Positions 23,801-35,900 of a stretch of 64,000 bases of DNA are shown here, piece by piece. How positions within the stretch are numbered: position 1 is the stretch's first letter; each line of letters starts with the position of its first letter. Where the stretch lies: contig MU271146.1 of NCBI GenBank assembly GCA_021432605.1, positions 1,364,001-1,428,000 of the forward strand. Direction: 5' to 3'. Made by a program: the position numbers and the translations under genes. Source of the DNA: Coniochaeta sp. PMI_546. Lineage: Eukaryota > Ascomycota > Sordariomycetes > Coniochaetales > Coniochaetaceae. The notes below the pieces were generated by a model that was not told the origin of the DNA, made no database searches, and was given only the letters and a program-made list of their open reading frames with translations.

Positions 23801-25975
23801 TTATGCACCTGATGTAGTGGACATCTGTGTGATTGATTGTGTTCATCAGTTCGATAAGGGACGACTTGAAGATGCCGCCTAGCGTCGGTTTCCGGTTGAC
23901 CGCCACGCCGATCCTCCGTCCGCCTGCCGGCCGCACAGCGTTGGAAGAGGCGGAAGCGGCATCCTTCTCCCGTACGGCAGAAGCAGCCTCGAGTACTGAG
24001 CCGAGGAATTTGTTCGTTGAGGCGCGCAAGACCGCCATATGTTCATCCGGAACGGTATCACGGTTCTTCTCGATAAATCCTTCAGATTCATACGTCACGT
24101 CAATCGCGTAGTGACAAACTGTGAATGCTGATTTTCCGAATCTTGGCTTCTTGTAGAACTTGTTCTTGTCGGCGGCGTAGTTGTGGTGCAGCTTGGTGAC
24201 GAACTGCTCGTCCGACCCCATAGGCAAGCGTGACTCTTCGTCAAGGAGTGAGAGAATGCCCATCTTGCCTTCAATGAGGTCAATACATGGCTGGTTATCT
24301 GAGAAATCAATGAAGGTCCAGTCGATTTGCTCTCTGAGGTACTCCTCCTGCTCGAGCTTGAAGACGTGTTGATTGAACTCCTGCTGGAGCTTCTCGTTGG
24401 CATAGTTGATACAGAATTGCTCGAATGAATTCTTGGCGAAATGCTCGAAGCCATAGATATCCAGAACACCGATGAAGGAGCTGACTTTACTCAAGACCTC
24501 CTCGGTTGCCAAGCTCTCGTTGATGATCTCAACGAGCCAGTCGAACAAGCTCGAGTAAATGAACTTAGCAACCGAATCTCGGACGACGATGGCTTGTGCT
24601 TGGGTGAGATTGGATACAATCTTCTCTCCGCGGGTTACGAGTTGCTTCTTCACAGTCCATTTGGCAAACTCAGCAGCGTCGATACCGAGAATTCGACATG
24701 CCAACTCTAGCGAAGGGTCCGTGGGTGCCAGGACGCTGTCATTCCGCGATGCGCCAATCTTCACGTTGCCCAGATGCAAAAGGCCGGCAAGTAACCTGAA
24801 TACCTCAGTCTGCTGTGCGTCGGTGACCCCTATTGTCTTGAGAGATTGTCTCGTGGCGGCGAATTCCGCCTTATCGTCGACTCCGTCGATGGTTGGGGTA
24901 TTACCCTGGTTAAGGTACTCGAACTGCTCCACGGGAAGAATGTTGAGCTCTTGCCGCTCCTTGTCCGATATGCCTGCGACCAACTGATAGAAAATATGGT
25001 AGTTTCTCTCCTTCAGCGGCTGGAAGACCAATCGTGACCGTTCCAGCAAATATGTCCGGATTTTGGCACCAATGATGTTTGTGTTTTTGTCGAACATGAT
25101 CTCGATATACTTGCCGAATCGAGACGAGTTGTCGTTCCTGGTTGTCTTGGCGTTGCCAAACGCTTCCATGATCGGATTCGTTGCCAAGATAGCTTCTTCT
25201 GTCGCACTCATCGCTTCTGGCCCCCTCTTTGAACGTACCGCGGCGTTGTCCGGAGATTCTCTTGTCGCGAAATACCGCATGATATACTTTGCGCTGACTG
25301 TCTTTCCAGCACCTGACTCGCCGGAGACGACGATGGTTTGATTCTTGTTGTCTCGCAGCATGTCCATAAATGCCTCCTCGGCAATAGCGAAGAGATGGGG
25401 CGCCTGTGTTGCCCTTTGCTTCCCGGCGTATACCTGCACCATGCCAGGCACGTATAACGAATCGACACGGGCAAACGGATTTGTGGCTATCAAAACGATG
25501 CCGCTGTATGTGTAGATTTCCTTTTGGGCGTATCGTAGACGGATAGCTTGGAGCACTATGCGGGAGACCTGGCGTTAGCTAATGCAGGGCCGGAGGGATA
25601 TGACGGCGGCAATATGCTCACCTGCTGGCTCGTTCAGGTGCGATAGATTTGTCAAGTCATCGCTGGCCTCGAGCATGGTAGGGTTCATCAGAGGTGGCAG
25701 GTTTGGGTCGTTTCCGCTCTGAAGGCCCTCAACCGACACCTCAACAGTCTTGGTCTATGCGATCGCGGAACGGGAGTCAGCCATCACGAAACAGACGTGG
25801 GGCATTGTATCAAGCAACTGTCCGTTGGAGTTGAGCTTACCTCGCCATTCTCGAGCTGGAAGACAAGAGAGACCTTGTCTCCGTTGATGGACTTGTTGAT
25901 GACCTCGGAAGCCACCCAACCCTCGGTAGGGTCGGGCTGCCATGCTCTCGTCCCCACATCGTAGCTCTCCGACAT
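20870..25975 (-). CDS. MYO2: class V myosin heavy chain (MYO2 type), 1588 aa
   Basis: This actin motor carries secretory vesicles and organelles to hyphal tips. Six exons: 25841-25975, 25622-25754, 21513-25555, 21381-21454, 21096-21310 and 20870-21036. Layout: SH3-like N-terminus (1-60); motor (about 70-780) with P-loop GESGAGKT at 168-175, switch I NDNSSRFGK and switch II DIYGFE; six IQ motifs (about 786-920) that bind calmodulin-type light chains; coiled coil (about 925-1085); globular cargo-binding DIL tail (about 1200-1510). Length fits fungal class V myosins. The reading frame remains open for 71 codons after the TAG. Calmodulin, its likely light chain, is encoded 31 kb away. Confidence 0.97.
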
Positions 25976-27665
25976 TGCGTCGGCGGACGTGTTGTCGGTC
26001 TACACAAAAGTATAGTTGTGATGGTCTGGCGTCCAAGAGTGCGGTGGAGCAGCTGGGCGGTGGAGGGTTGATGCCGCGGGCGCCTGTTGGTGAGAATGCA
26101 GTTACCGAGTAGGGTCGAAGGAGTGTTGATGGTGCAATCAAGCAACTACACGTCGGCCGAGCAGAGTAGAGGAAGGAAATGAGACTTTGGGCCGAGAAAA
26201 GAAGACATTCATAGAAAATTAAGATCGGTAGGTGAAAGACGTCTAAAGCCGCAGATTGAACCCAAAGAGTACTCCAGAGAAAAGACCCGCGCGTGTAGTG
26301 GTCTCAGGAACCCTCGATACCTAACAGGACCAAGTCGGGTTGACAACTGCGTTGGTGTAGAAGTGTGTTGTGATGTGACAAGGACGTGAATATTGTCCAC
26401 CAGATAATGAAGCAAGCTCGAGACGATCTCGAGCACTCACACAGTTGTTGGCATTGCCAGCACGTAAATTGAGACCCTCTTTCTCCCTTTCCAGTGATTC
26501 GCGGCTGGCAGATAGGGGGCTCGAGAAAAAAGTGCAGGGGTGTTGCTTGGAAAGGCTGGAGCTGATAGGACGAGATGGCGTGTGACAGGGGGCAGCACGG
26601 TCCCTTCCACAGTCCCTTCCACGCTCACAGACACGTTCTGTTCTGCCACCTGGAGAGGAGCGTGTTCCGGGCCGATGGCCTGTTGTGGTCCCGTCTGACA
26701 GAGATTCGCGTCCAGGCTGGTACAAACAACCAAACGAACAGAAACATCAATCTGCAGCTGTTTGGCCTGAAACTGAGGGGTTGATACCTTGTTGTGATAT
26801 TATAAGACGGCATGTACATCGTCATTCATCTCCTCTGAACTCTACGGGGCATATGGTATGGCATGACATACATCGGATGGTGGATGGATCGGAGATGTTG
26901 CATCACCAGCTGGGGGTGTTCATGCAGTATCCTGGATCTTACAGTAGATGGATCCTCTGACTTCGAGTCGAAGAATTGTGGCCGTCAGACAAGCTGTCAT
27001 CGTGCATTTCGCGGACCTGACAATCTGTCACCCTCATGGGGTGTCAACCGTGTAATGTGTTGATCTTATACACTATCTATCTGGCAAAGAGTGTAAGGCC
27101 GCGGCAGACGTAACATTGTACAATCCTACCGGGCTGTTCTCCATCTATGTATTGCACAAGTCTGTTTGTTTCCCATGCAGCTAGACTAAACCCGGGATTG
27201 GAAAGCATGCTGAAACAAACGGCGGCTCATCTTGTTGGGAGATGATCGCCGGAACACCAAGAATTCCCGGGCTTCTAGCGCAGAAGAGTCAATCTGCTGG
27301 GAGACGATGCTGCAAACAAGGGTGGAATTTTCCGCCGAATGATCCTTCTACGCGTGCCTTACGCTAAGAAAAAATGAACAGCGCTGGGATAACGCTCAAG
27401 GTCAACTTGAAGTCTGTTACATCCGCCGGACAACGGACAATGCTGTCTCTTCTTGCACGTCTACACAAAGTTGACATCTATCTGCTGCAGCTTGCCATTT
27501 TCATGATCCGACCCTCCTTTTGTTGAACCTATCTATCACCGTATTTATCGGCGAGAAAATGCGGCCCGTGTTGAATTTTGGACGCCTTTCATGTCTCCGA
27601 AATAACATCGTCTCCAATATACCGTTGATCCAAAGACTTCCTCGCGTCACATATCTACACCGTCC
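25976..27665. other. long intergenic region SER33 - myosin V
   Basis: These 1.69 kb hold the SER33 3' end and the myosin V promoter and leader. Several frames of 60-130 codons exist but are Ser/Arg/Cys-rich with no family-like content. The size suggests a long 5' leader or extended control region. No repeat or tRNA is seen. Confidence 0.5.
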
Positions 27666-29255
27666 TTAGTAGAGTACACGGGTCAAGATTTTGGCTGAGC
27701 AGCTTGTTAGTCATGCGACCCTCAGGGGTATGGGGGCGATATATCGCGACTTACAGCTGAGCGCCTCCAAACCGTCTGAGATCTCCTTGATGTCTTGGGC
27801 CTTGACGTCGCTGACATCCGCCATCAGATATGCAATATCACCCTTGCTATCAGAGATCTGCTTGTCGACGTTGTGGTCCGCCAAGATCTCGTTGACCTTC
27901 CGCAGCACACCAGGAACATTGCGATGGATGTAAATAACCCGCGCATGATCCGGTTCATCCAGAGTGAGCGAGCGCAGCGTGATCTCGGGTAGATTGACGC
28001 TGCCGATGGTAATGCCTTGGTTGATATACCGCACCAGCGCCTCCGCAACCTCGACACCGATAGCCCGCTGCGCCTCCTCGGTGCTGCCGCCGATGTGCGG
28101 CGTAAGGATAATGTTGCTGAGACCGCGCAGGTCTTCGCCCCAGGTGTTCAGGCTGTTGTTGAAATAATCGCCGTTGCCACCGGGCTCGTTCGGGTAGACA
28201 TCCAGCGCCGCGCCCGCAATCTTGCCGCTGCGCATCGCGTTGATGAGCGCCGGGATGTCGACCACGGTACCGCGGCTGGCATTGATGAGGTATGAGCCTG
28301 ACTTCATCTGCTGGAACTGCGCGGCCGAGATCATGTTCTTGGTCTCCGGCGTCTCCGGCACATGCAATGTGACAAAGTCAGCCTCTTGCAGCAAGGCATC
28401 CAAAGTGGGAAGCTGCTTGGCGGTGCCGATGGCCATCAGCGTGACAACGTCGTAGTACACAACCGACATGCCCATGGCTTCAGCCAAGACGGACAACTGG
28501 GAGCCAATGTGGCCATAGCCGACGATTCCGAGCGTCTTGCCCCGGACTTCCCAGCACTTGGCGCTCACCTTGTTCCATGTGCCGCGGTGCATCTCGTTGG
28601 AACGGTCACCCAGCTGGCGGGCCAGTGTGATGATCTCGGCAATCACCAGCTCGGCGACACTGCGCGAGTTGGCAAAAGGCGAGTTGAAGACTGCGATTCC
28701 ATTTTTGGCGGCATACGTCAAGTCTACTTGATTGGTGCCAATACAGAAGCAACCAATGACAAGAAGGTTTTTGGCCTCACGCAGAACCTTCTCGGTCAGC
28801 TTTGTCTTGGACCGGATTCCAATAACGTGAACGTCCCTTGGATTTTATGTTAGTGAGCGGTTGAAGGGTGGTTGCGGGTGTTGCTGGATGTAGAATAGGG
28901 GGCTCGAAATGCGAAGATTTGTCTCCGAATCACGGAGACGAAGCATATGAGCCACTTACCGGATCTTCTCGATGAGCTGTTCTTCGGGCAGTGAGGATTT
29001 AAGGAACTCTACTTGGTAGCCCTGGTTGGTTAAAAGGTCTCTACCGCTCTGGTTGACGTTTTCCAAGAGCAAGATCTTGATGTCTGTGGTATTGAATGGC
29101 TTGAGCTGCTTTGGCCTAATCCTGCTTGCCAAGCCATTGGCCGCAAAACTTTGTTGGCCGGACGGAGGAGAGTGCATCGTTGCCGTCGGCGAGACGCTGA
29201 GGCTGTACGACACAGCCCTCTCGGGCCGCTGGGCGATATCTCTTGCGCTGGACAT
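27666..29255 (-). CDS. SER33: SER33, D-3-phosphoglycerate dehydrogenase, 468 aa
   Basis: It catalyses the first step of serine synthesis, 3-phosphoglycerate to phosphohydroxypyruvate with NAD, in the cytosol. Three exons: 28960-29255, 27755-28836 and 27666-27694. The N-terminal 55 residues are a Ser/Pro-rich extension as in yeast Ser3/Ser33. The NAD-binding GYGHIGSQLSVLAEAMGM motif, ASRGTVVD, DVYPNEPGG and PHIGGST(E) signatures of the D-2-hydroxyacid dehydrogenases are present. A C-terminal ACT domain (HRNVPGVLRKVNEIL) suggests serine feedback control. The last exon codes only for the family-typical Thr-Arg-Val-Leu-Tyr end. Length equals the yeast enzymes within a residue or two. Confidence 0.96.
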
Positions 29256-30453
29256 ATTTTGATCGGTCGTCGTTTATGAGAAAGTGGTATGACTCTCCAA
29301 CCTGTGTTGTGAGAGATGTCAGTCAGAGGGAGATGTAAGTACAGGGCGAATGTGGGGTTATTGGATGGATGTCATCACCTCAGTTTTGGTGGGGATTGAG
29401 TCACTGGGCGACTTTTTTCAGCCAAGAGCAAAACTTCATCGGGCCGCATAGATTCTGGCCATACCTACCTTAGGTACCCTAAGGTATATATGGTACCTAG
29501 CTACGTTCGACAGCCTGCCACCATCAAGTTTTAAGGGACGTTTTCCCAATTTCTAGCAAGGAACCAAGGTACCCTCAGCGGTCGGAGGCAAAATATTGCT
29601 CACATGTCGAGTTCAAGGCATTTATTGTTATATTATGTGGTGCCTTTCGTAATGCTTGCGGAAATCCCAATTACCGCGCTACGTGTATGGCCAAGATACA
29701 TTCGTACGCGCGCCGGATTCGGAGGTACGAAGAGTCAGGTCGCCCCCATGGCTAATTCTTATTTGGGGAGTTTGAAAGATTGATTCGGTGGACTCATGTC
29801 TCTACCTAATGCTAATGTGACGAGAGTATAAGTCATTGTACATGTTTCAAGAAGGGAGGCTTCAACTTTGCAGATGACCTGTCGCAGAACCGTAGACTCG
29901 CTTCGGCATGCGGTGATACGTTTTTCAATGGCAACGCTTCAGAACGCATTCGTTGGTTTATTTGCGCCAATTTGAGCCTCAACCCTAGCTCTCTATTTAG
30001 GAAACTGACTACCTCGTGAGGCAAAACCAGTTGCAGCTATTCAGCCTAGGCCCAAGGCTAGACTAGCCAACCACACGTCGGCACCTTTTTCGCGACCTTA
30101 AGTCTATGCCACGGCCCATAGAGTAGAGAAACCACCATGTGCCATCCCTGTCCCCTCAAAAGACCAAACAAACAGAAACGAAGACGTTGCAAGTCCAGAC
30201 CGGGGGCATGCAGCTGAAAGCAAACATGACCTCTATGCCACGATCCAGAAATCCACTGCTCATATCCCTCACCTGAGGCATAGCCATCCTGTGCTAGGTT
30301 ATGCCCCTTGAAGAGATCACCCAACCTGCCGGCACCTCAAAATCAAGATCTGGCGTCAGAGTATTATTAAGGAGAATGCTTAGAAACAGTATGTGGCAAC
30401 GTGCCCACGATTCTCGGTTTTGGTACCGATTCTGACTCGCCACGGTGCTCTGC
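29256..30453. other. intergenic NAP1 3' end - SER33 promoter
   Basis: The gap is 1.2 kb. A palindromic GGTACC/CCTTAGG-type cluster lies at 29466-29505. Otherwise no gene, tRNA or repeat is recognised. Confidence 0.5.
29466..29486. repeat. near-palindrome with 9-nt arms TACCTTAGG / CCTAAGGTA
   Basis: The arms at 29466-29474 and 29478-29486 are perfect inverted copies with a three-base spacer. A further ggtacctag follows at 29492-29500. Related pieces appear at 32392-32402 (acctaaggtag) and 61343-61352 (aggtacctta). Confidence 0.8.
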
Positions 30454-31923
30454 TTAGCTCTGCTTGCACTCAGCAGCCTCCTGCTTCGGCTTCGTGCCAT
30501 CCTCCTGCTCGACATTAGCGATTGCTTGGGGAGAGATTTAAGCACGATCGCTTACATCGTCCTCCTCAGACTCCTCCTCATCGTCGTGGTCTTCGCTAAG
30601 ATCATCGTCATCCTCATCGTCCTCCTCGTCAAACTCGCCCTCAAAGTCGTCCTCGTCGAGCTCCTCGTAAGCAAGAGCCTCGCCCGTGAACCAGTCAATG
30701 GCACGTGGGATGAGCTTCTCCTTGATATCCTCGCCTAGCTGGTAGTCCAGCTCGAGGCGCTCCTCGATGTCAGATGCAGCGTCGTCGTCGTCGTCGTCAG
30801 TCGGGGCCTTAGGCGGCGAGAAGAAGTTAAAGAACGACTCCGTTGGCACAGTCTTCTTAACAATCCGGGTCTGCTTCGTGTCTAAGAGTAAAAGTTAGTA
30901 TGACAAATCAAAAGAAACAAGGTGATACTGACTCTTGTTACGCTGCTTCTTCTGCTCAACGCGGACGGTCAAGTCCTTGCCGGCCTTCCAGTCGATCTTG
31001 TCGCCCTCAGCGTGATCGTAGATGAAGTCGCCACCATAGCCGCTCTCATTCTGATAGTAGTATGTCTTGGTGATGGTCTTGTTGGTGAAGTACTCGTTCT
31101 CGGCGAACTCAAAGATGAGGCGGAAACCAGGCTTGTCGAGGTACTCCATGCGGATGTCGGTCAAGGACTTGAGGGCGCCCTCATCGCGATCTGTAATCAT
31201 CTCGGCAAGAGAGATCTGGTTCTTCATGGCCGAGAGCCAGAACTCGGGGACGCCGGGACCATCAATCTTGGGCTCTGAGGACTCCTCCTTAGCAGCATCC
31301 TCGCCCTCGCCCTCCTCGGGCTCCTCATCCTCCTCACCGGCCTTGATCTCATCCTCTGTTGGCTCTGCTACGCCATTTACAATGGCAGCACGCTTCTGGT
31401 AGAGAGGGGTGAACTTCTCAAAGTACTTCTTCTCAAGCTGCAGGACCTCCTCCTGGAACTGTGCCTCGAGCTTGGAGTGCTCCTTCTGAATCCCCTTCAA
31501 TCCGGCAACACGCTTCTTGATGGGAGGAGAGAGAGACTCGATATAGCCGGACGATCGGCCAACAAGGGATCCAAGACGGCCCTGGATCAGAGAGACGAGC
31601 TTGGGGTTCTGGGCGAAGATGCTTGCAGCGGCGGCACGGTCCAAGTCCTCTACATTAACACATATGGTCAGCACAAACAGGCACTAGCATTTAGGCCGCA
31701 ATAGGGCGCACGTAACCAACCTTCCATGATGCTCGCGACGCCGGGCTGCTGGGCGTGCGATGAGATGGGAGCATTGCTCGCAGGCGTGTTCTGAGGAGTG
31801 CTATTGAAAACGCGTCAGCCGTTTTGCATCGGCATGAACCACCCAAAATGAGCTCGGTGATGTGGAAGAAACTTACGGAGCGGTCTGCGTGTCGGGACGC
31901 TTGTTCCTGATAGGCTCCGCCAT
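30454..31923 (-). CDS. NAP1: NAP1, nucleosome assembly protein, 406 aa
   Basis: Nap1 is a histone H2A-H2B chaperone that shuttles between cytoplasm and nucleus; in yeasts it also binds mitotic cyclin and bud-neck kinases. Five exons: 31877-31923, 31721-31800, 30933-31649, 30556-30881 and 30454-30504. The core shows a long dimerisation helix (about residues 80-125), an acidic insert, [10 protein letters not shown], and the earmuff fold through [14 protein letters not shown] highly acidic Asp/Glu tail follows. The final 17-codon exon ends in CKQS, a CaaX-like box also seen (as CKQQ) in animal and plant Nap1. Keeping the last intron would end the protein at DDVSDRA without that box. It is divergent from YPK9. 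Confidence 0.95.
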
Positions 31924-32995
31924 TGTTGATATTGTTGAGTGACGGTAATCGGTGTTGAGTGGTAAATGGGCGTGATTCAAAGATCCTTTCGGAAGACGCG
32001 GGTCGCGATGCGAATATTAGACGTCAACGATATCGAGAAGGAAGAATGGGGAAGTTGCAAGTTGGGGAGAATGAGATTTATGAACTGGCTCAGGTTGAAG
32101 GTGGGGTGAAGAGGCGAAATGTTGAGGGGAAGTTTTTTTACTAACTTTTAGGCCCACTGCTGTAACAACGGGCAACTGTCGCGGACAAAAGCAGCACACC
32201 GCCATATATGAGACCCAGATTCATCAATTCACCAAGTACTAATCAGTCAGAAAATGGTCATGGGGCTTGCAGCAAAAACCTACAAGTGCCATAGGATATC
32301 TTTCTTTGCGTGCTTGCATCTTGGGAAAGGCATTTCTGATTCCGACATCGACATTCAGCCTTTACGCGATGCAAGCCCCAGATGATACAGAACCTAAGGT
32401 AGACACTAGAGTCTGGAACACAGCTATATCTTAAGGTACATATGATGGTTTTCTTAATGAACAGAAAACAGTGGATTCGTGCCTTCTGCACCAAGGCCCT
32501 GTTTCATCAGCGGCGCGAAGCAGAGAGACACTTCGTCGTAGGCTCGCAATATGCTAGCATCGACATAAATGCTCACCTGTCGGTCAGCTGCTGCCAAGAC
32601 CAAAAGGATCTGGTGAAGAAGGTGTGCTGTTACCGGGGTCTCACGATGCACCCCACATTGCAATCTACGTCATTTTCCCCCGGTAGATGCATTTTCAGGA
32701 ACCGCATTCAGTCTCCACGAGTGATGGAAATCCTTTAGTACAACAAGTACAATAAGTACTACTTGGTACCTTGTCGACTTAATACACGGACGCGAAGCTT
32801 CGCATTCTCATTTCTTTCTGCACTCTCTTCCATTATATTGGCAGGGTGACTGTCACGACAAATAATGTGTAGCCAGCCTTAATCCACGCTCTGAGACACT
32901 CAGCTCTCCGTCGGAGTCACAGTGCAAAGCTGAAGATGAATAGAGTACAATAATCAAACTTCTTTACGTACGACCGGAGACCTGAATACGCCGTT
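31924..32995. other. divergent promoter region NAP1 / YPK9
   Basis: This is a 1.07 kb head-to-head gap. ACCTAAGGTAG and a related TTAAGGTACA piece lie near 32392 and 32432. A short adenine/thymine/cytosine run (acaacaagtacaataagtac) lies near 32739. There is no coding frame. Confidence 0.5.
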
Positions 32996-35900
32996 ATGGA
33001 GGGCGATACAGAGTCTGTGGCCAGCGAACGCCGTGGGCGTAGCACCCCACGGCGAGGCCTATATCGCCTCGATTCCAACCACAGTCGATCGAGTGTCTTC
33101 GAGGATGTCGAGATGGCCCATGACGAGGTTAGCTATCTCCTTGCTCCCCCCCCTCGAACTTCAACTTACGACCATGTAGCTCTACTCCGGTCCGATGGCC
33201 GAGTCTATGCCCACAAGTATATCTGCATTCACCCACCGCCGTGCGCGCGCCGACTCTACAGCGAGCTTCGCTTTCTACGACGACGAAGAGCCAGATGAGT
33301 CTCCGATGATTGACGATGAAGAAGCGGAATCCCGTGGGAGGGGCGATGTAGAGGAGATGCGATTCGGCGAAGAAGCTGCGGACGAGGACGATTCGACTGA
33401 TATCTCGACAGACCTCGAACGCCAAGCCCCCGATAACGACTATGTGCTACACAGGAGAGCATCGACTCAGTCTAGGGGTTCGGTTCGTAGCCGGCTATTG
33501 CGGCGCGACAGCGGACTATCTGGCGGAAGCGAGTTTGGAAGGGCCCGGTTCAGCCAGAAGACCTACATGATCAATGAGGATTTATACATTGTTATCGCCG
33601 GGTTCAAGACTAGCCTCGTCGGAATGATCGCCTATATCCTTTTGTGCATTATCACCTTCGGTCTAGCCTGGCTGCTGTTCCGGTGGGTGCCAAAATGGCA
33701 TGTCAAACTAGTAGGGCGGCCATCGACACTGAGAGATTCCGAATGGGTTGTGATTGAGGTAAGTTTATGCACATTCGACGATGAGCGTATGCAGCAGCTT
33801 ACGTCTGTCAGAACTCGTGGAATGAGATGGCTATACTGGATGTCAGCTCCAGGCCGTACGGGAGACCGATATCCACCGTGTTTGGCACCCCAGATAAGGT
33901 CACGTCGTATCTGTTCGACGAAGATCAGGACCCAATTCTTAGGGATCTGCGAACTCTAGATTACCGCTACGTCCGGTTCTACTATCACCCAGTCCGGGAC
34001 AAATTCCTTTTGTGTCACGGATGGAAAGATCCAGCCTGGACGGACGTTCGAGCTGTCCGCTCGGGAATTGATAGCGACGAGAAAAGCCACCGCGAGCTGG
34101 TTTTTGGCAGCAATCTCATCGATATCGAACAGAAGTCTACCTTCCGCCTCCTTGTTGATGAAGTATGCCTTCTTTGCTCCGTGGAACAATTGCAATACTA
34201 ACTCCATGCCAGGTCTTCCACCCATTTTACGTCTTCCAAATTGCGAGCTTGGTCCTCTGGTCTATGGATCAATATTACTACTATGCTATTGCGATCTTCC
34301 TCATGTCGGTCGGTAGCATCGTGACCACTCTTATCGAGACCAAATCCGTAAGTCTTGTAGAACTCTTGAATAACGCTTTGAACTAATGATCGCAGACTAT
34401 GAAACGACTGAAGGATATTTCTCGGTTTGAGTGCGATGTCAGAGTTATGCGCAACGGTTTCTGTGAGTCTAAGCATCGGTGACAACTATGAGGGCTCGCT
34501 AATTCGAAAAGGGAGATATGTGACTTCGGGCGATCTAGTTCCGGGAGATATCTATGAAATAAGCGATCCAAACCTTGAGCAATTCCCTGCGGACAGTCTT
34601 TTACTTGCTGGCGACTGCATCGTCAACGAGAGCATGCTGACTGGCGAGTCTGTTCCTGTCTCCAAGACTCCCGCGACAGATGAGAGTATTCACCAGCTAG
34701 ACCTTACTGCCTCAACTATGATGCCCGAGATCGCGAAGCATTTTCTTTTCTGCGGTACCAAGATTATTCGCGTTCGGAGACCTCAGGAAGACCCTAACCA
34801 GGAAGCCGTGGCGCTTGCCATGGTCGTCAGGACTGGCTTCAACACTACCAAAGGATCGCTCGTACGCTCCATGTTGTTTCCGAAGCCGTCGGGATTCAAG
34901 TTCTACCGAGATTCTTTCCGCTACATATCAGTAATGGGTGGTGTTGCCCTTCTTGGTTTTGTGGCCTCGTTCGTCAACTTCATCCGGCTGAGATTAGCCT
35001 GGCATCTAATTATCGTCCGAGCCCTCGATCTCATCACCATCGTTGTACCTCCTGCTCTGCCGGCTACGCTTACCATCGGCATCAACTTCGCATTGAGTCG
35101 ACTGAAGCAAAAACAAATCTTCTGTATCAGCCCACAACGAGTCAATGTCGGCGGGAAGATTGACATCATGTGCTTCGATAAGACCGGTACTCTTACTGAG
35201 GAAGGTCTTGACGTTCTCGGGGTGAGAGTGGTATCTCGAGACACCAACCGATTTAGCGAAACCATCTCAGACCCGCATCTGTTGGTGCCACACCAAGATC
35301 ACGGACAAGATGCGCCTGAAGATATTGATACACGAAAAGCGGCGCTTTATACCATGGCCACCTGCCACTCCCTTCGATCGGTTGATGGTGAACTTGTCGG
35401 AGATCCCCTAGACCTGAAGATGTTCGAGTTCACTAGATGGTCGTATGAGGAAGGTAACCATGGCGGAGGTAACATGAGCGACGAAGATCAGGGCACGCTC
35501 CAACCGTCCATTGCCCGACCACCCGCAGATGCAAAGGGCGATTATGAAGGTGCCACGCTGCTAAGTGGGGATGATGTAAGTCTGCTGTCGCCTCTAACGA
35601 GTACGACAACTAACCACGATGTAGCGCCCTTTCGAACTTGGCGTTCTAAAGTCCTTCGAGTTCGTTTCCCAGCTTCGTCGTGCTAGTGTCATCGTCAGGG
35701 CATTTGATCAACGAAGCGGAGACATATACGTGAAAGGTGCCCCTGAATGCATGAAGGAGATCTGCCGACCAGAAAGCTGTAAGCTTTTATAATCTTCTTT
35801 CCCCTTGCTCGAGCTCCCCTTCAAGAATAGTACTAATATTATGGCAAGTCCCGGCCGATTACGATGAACTGCTTGCGGATTATACCCACAAAGGCTACCG

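Noticed and set aside
26321-26733. Two overlapping minus-strand frames (134 and 98 codons) in the SER33 - myosin V gap
   Set aside because: Arg/Ser/Cys-rich chance frames in different phases over the same bases; neither shows domain-like sequence.
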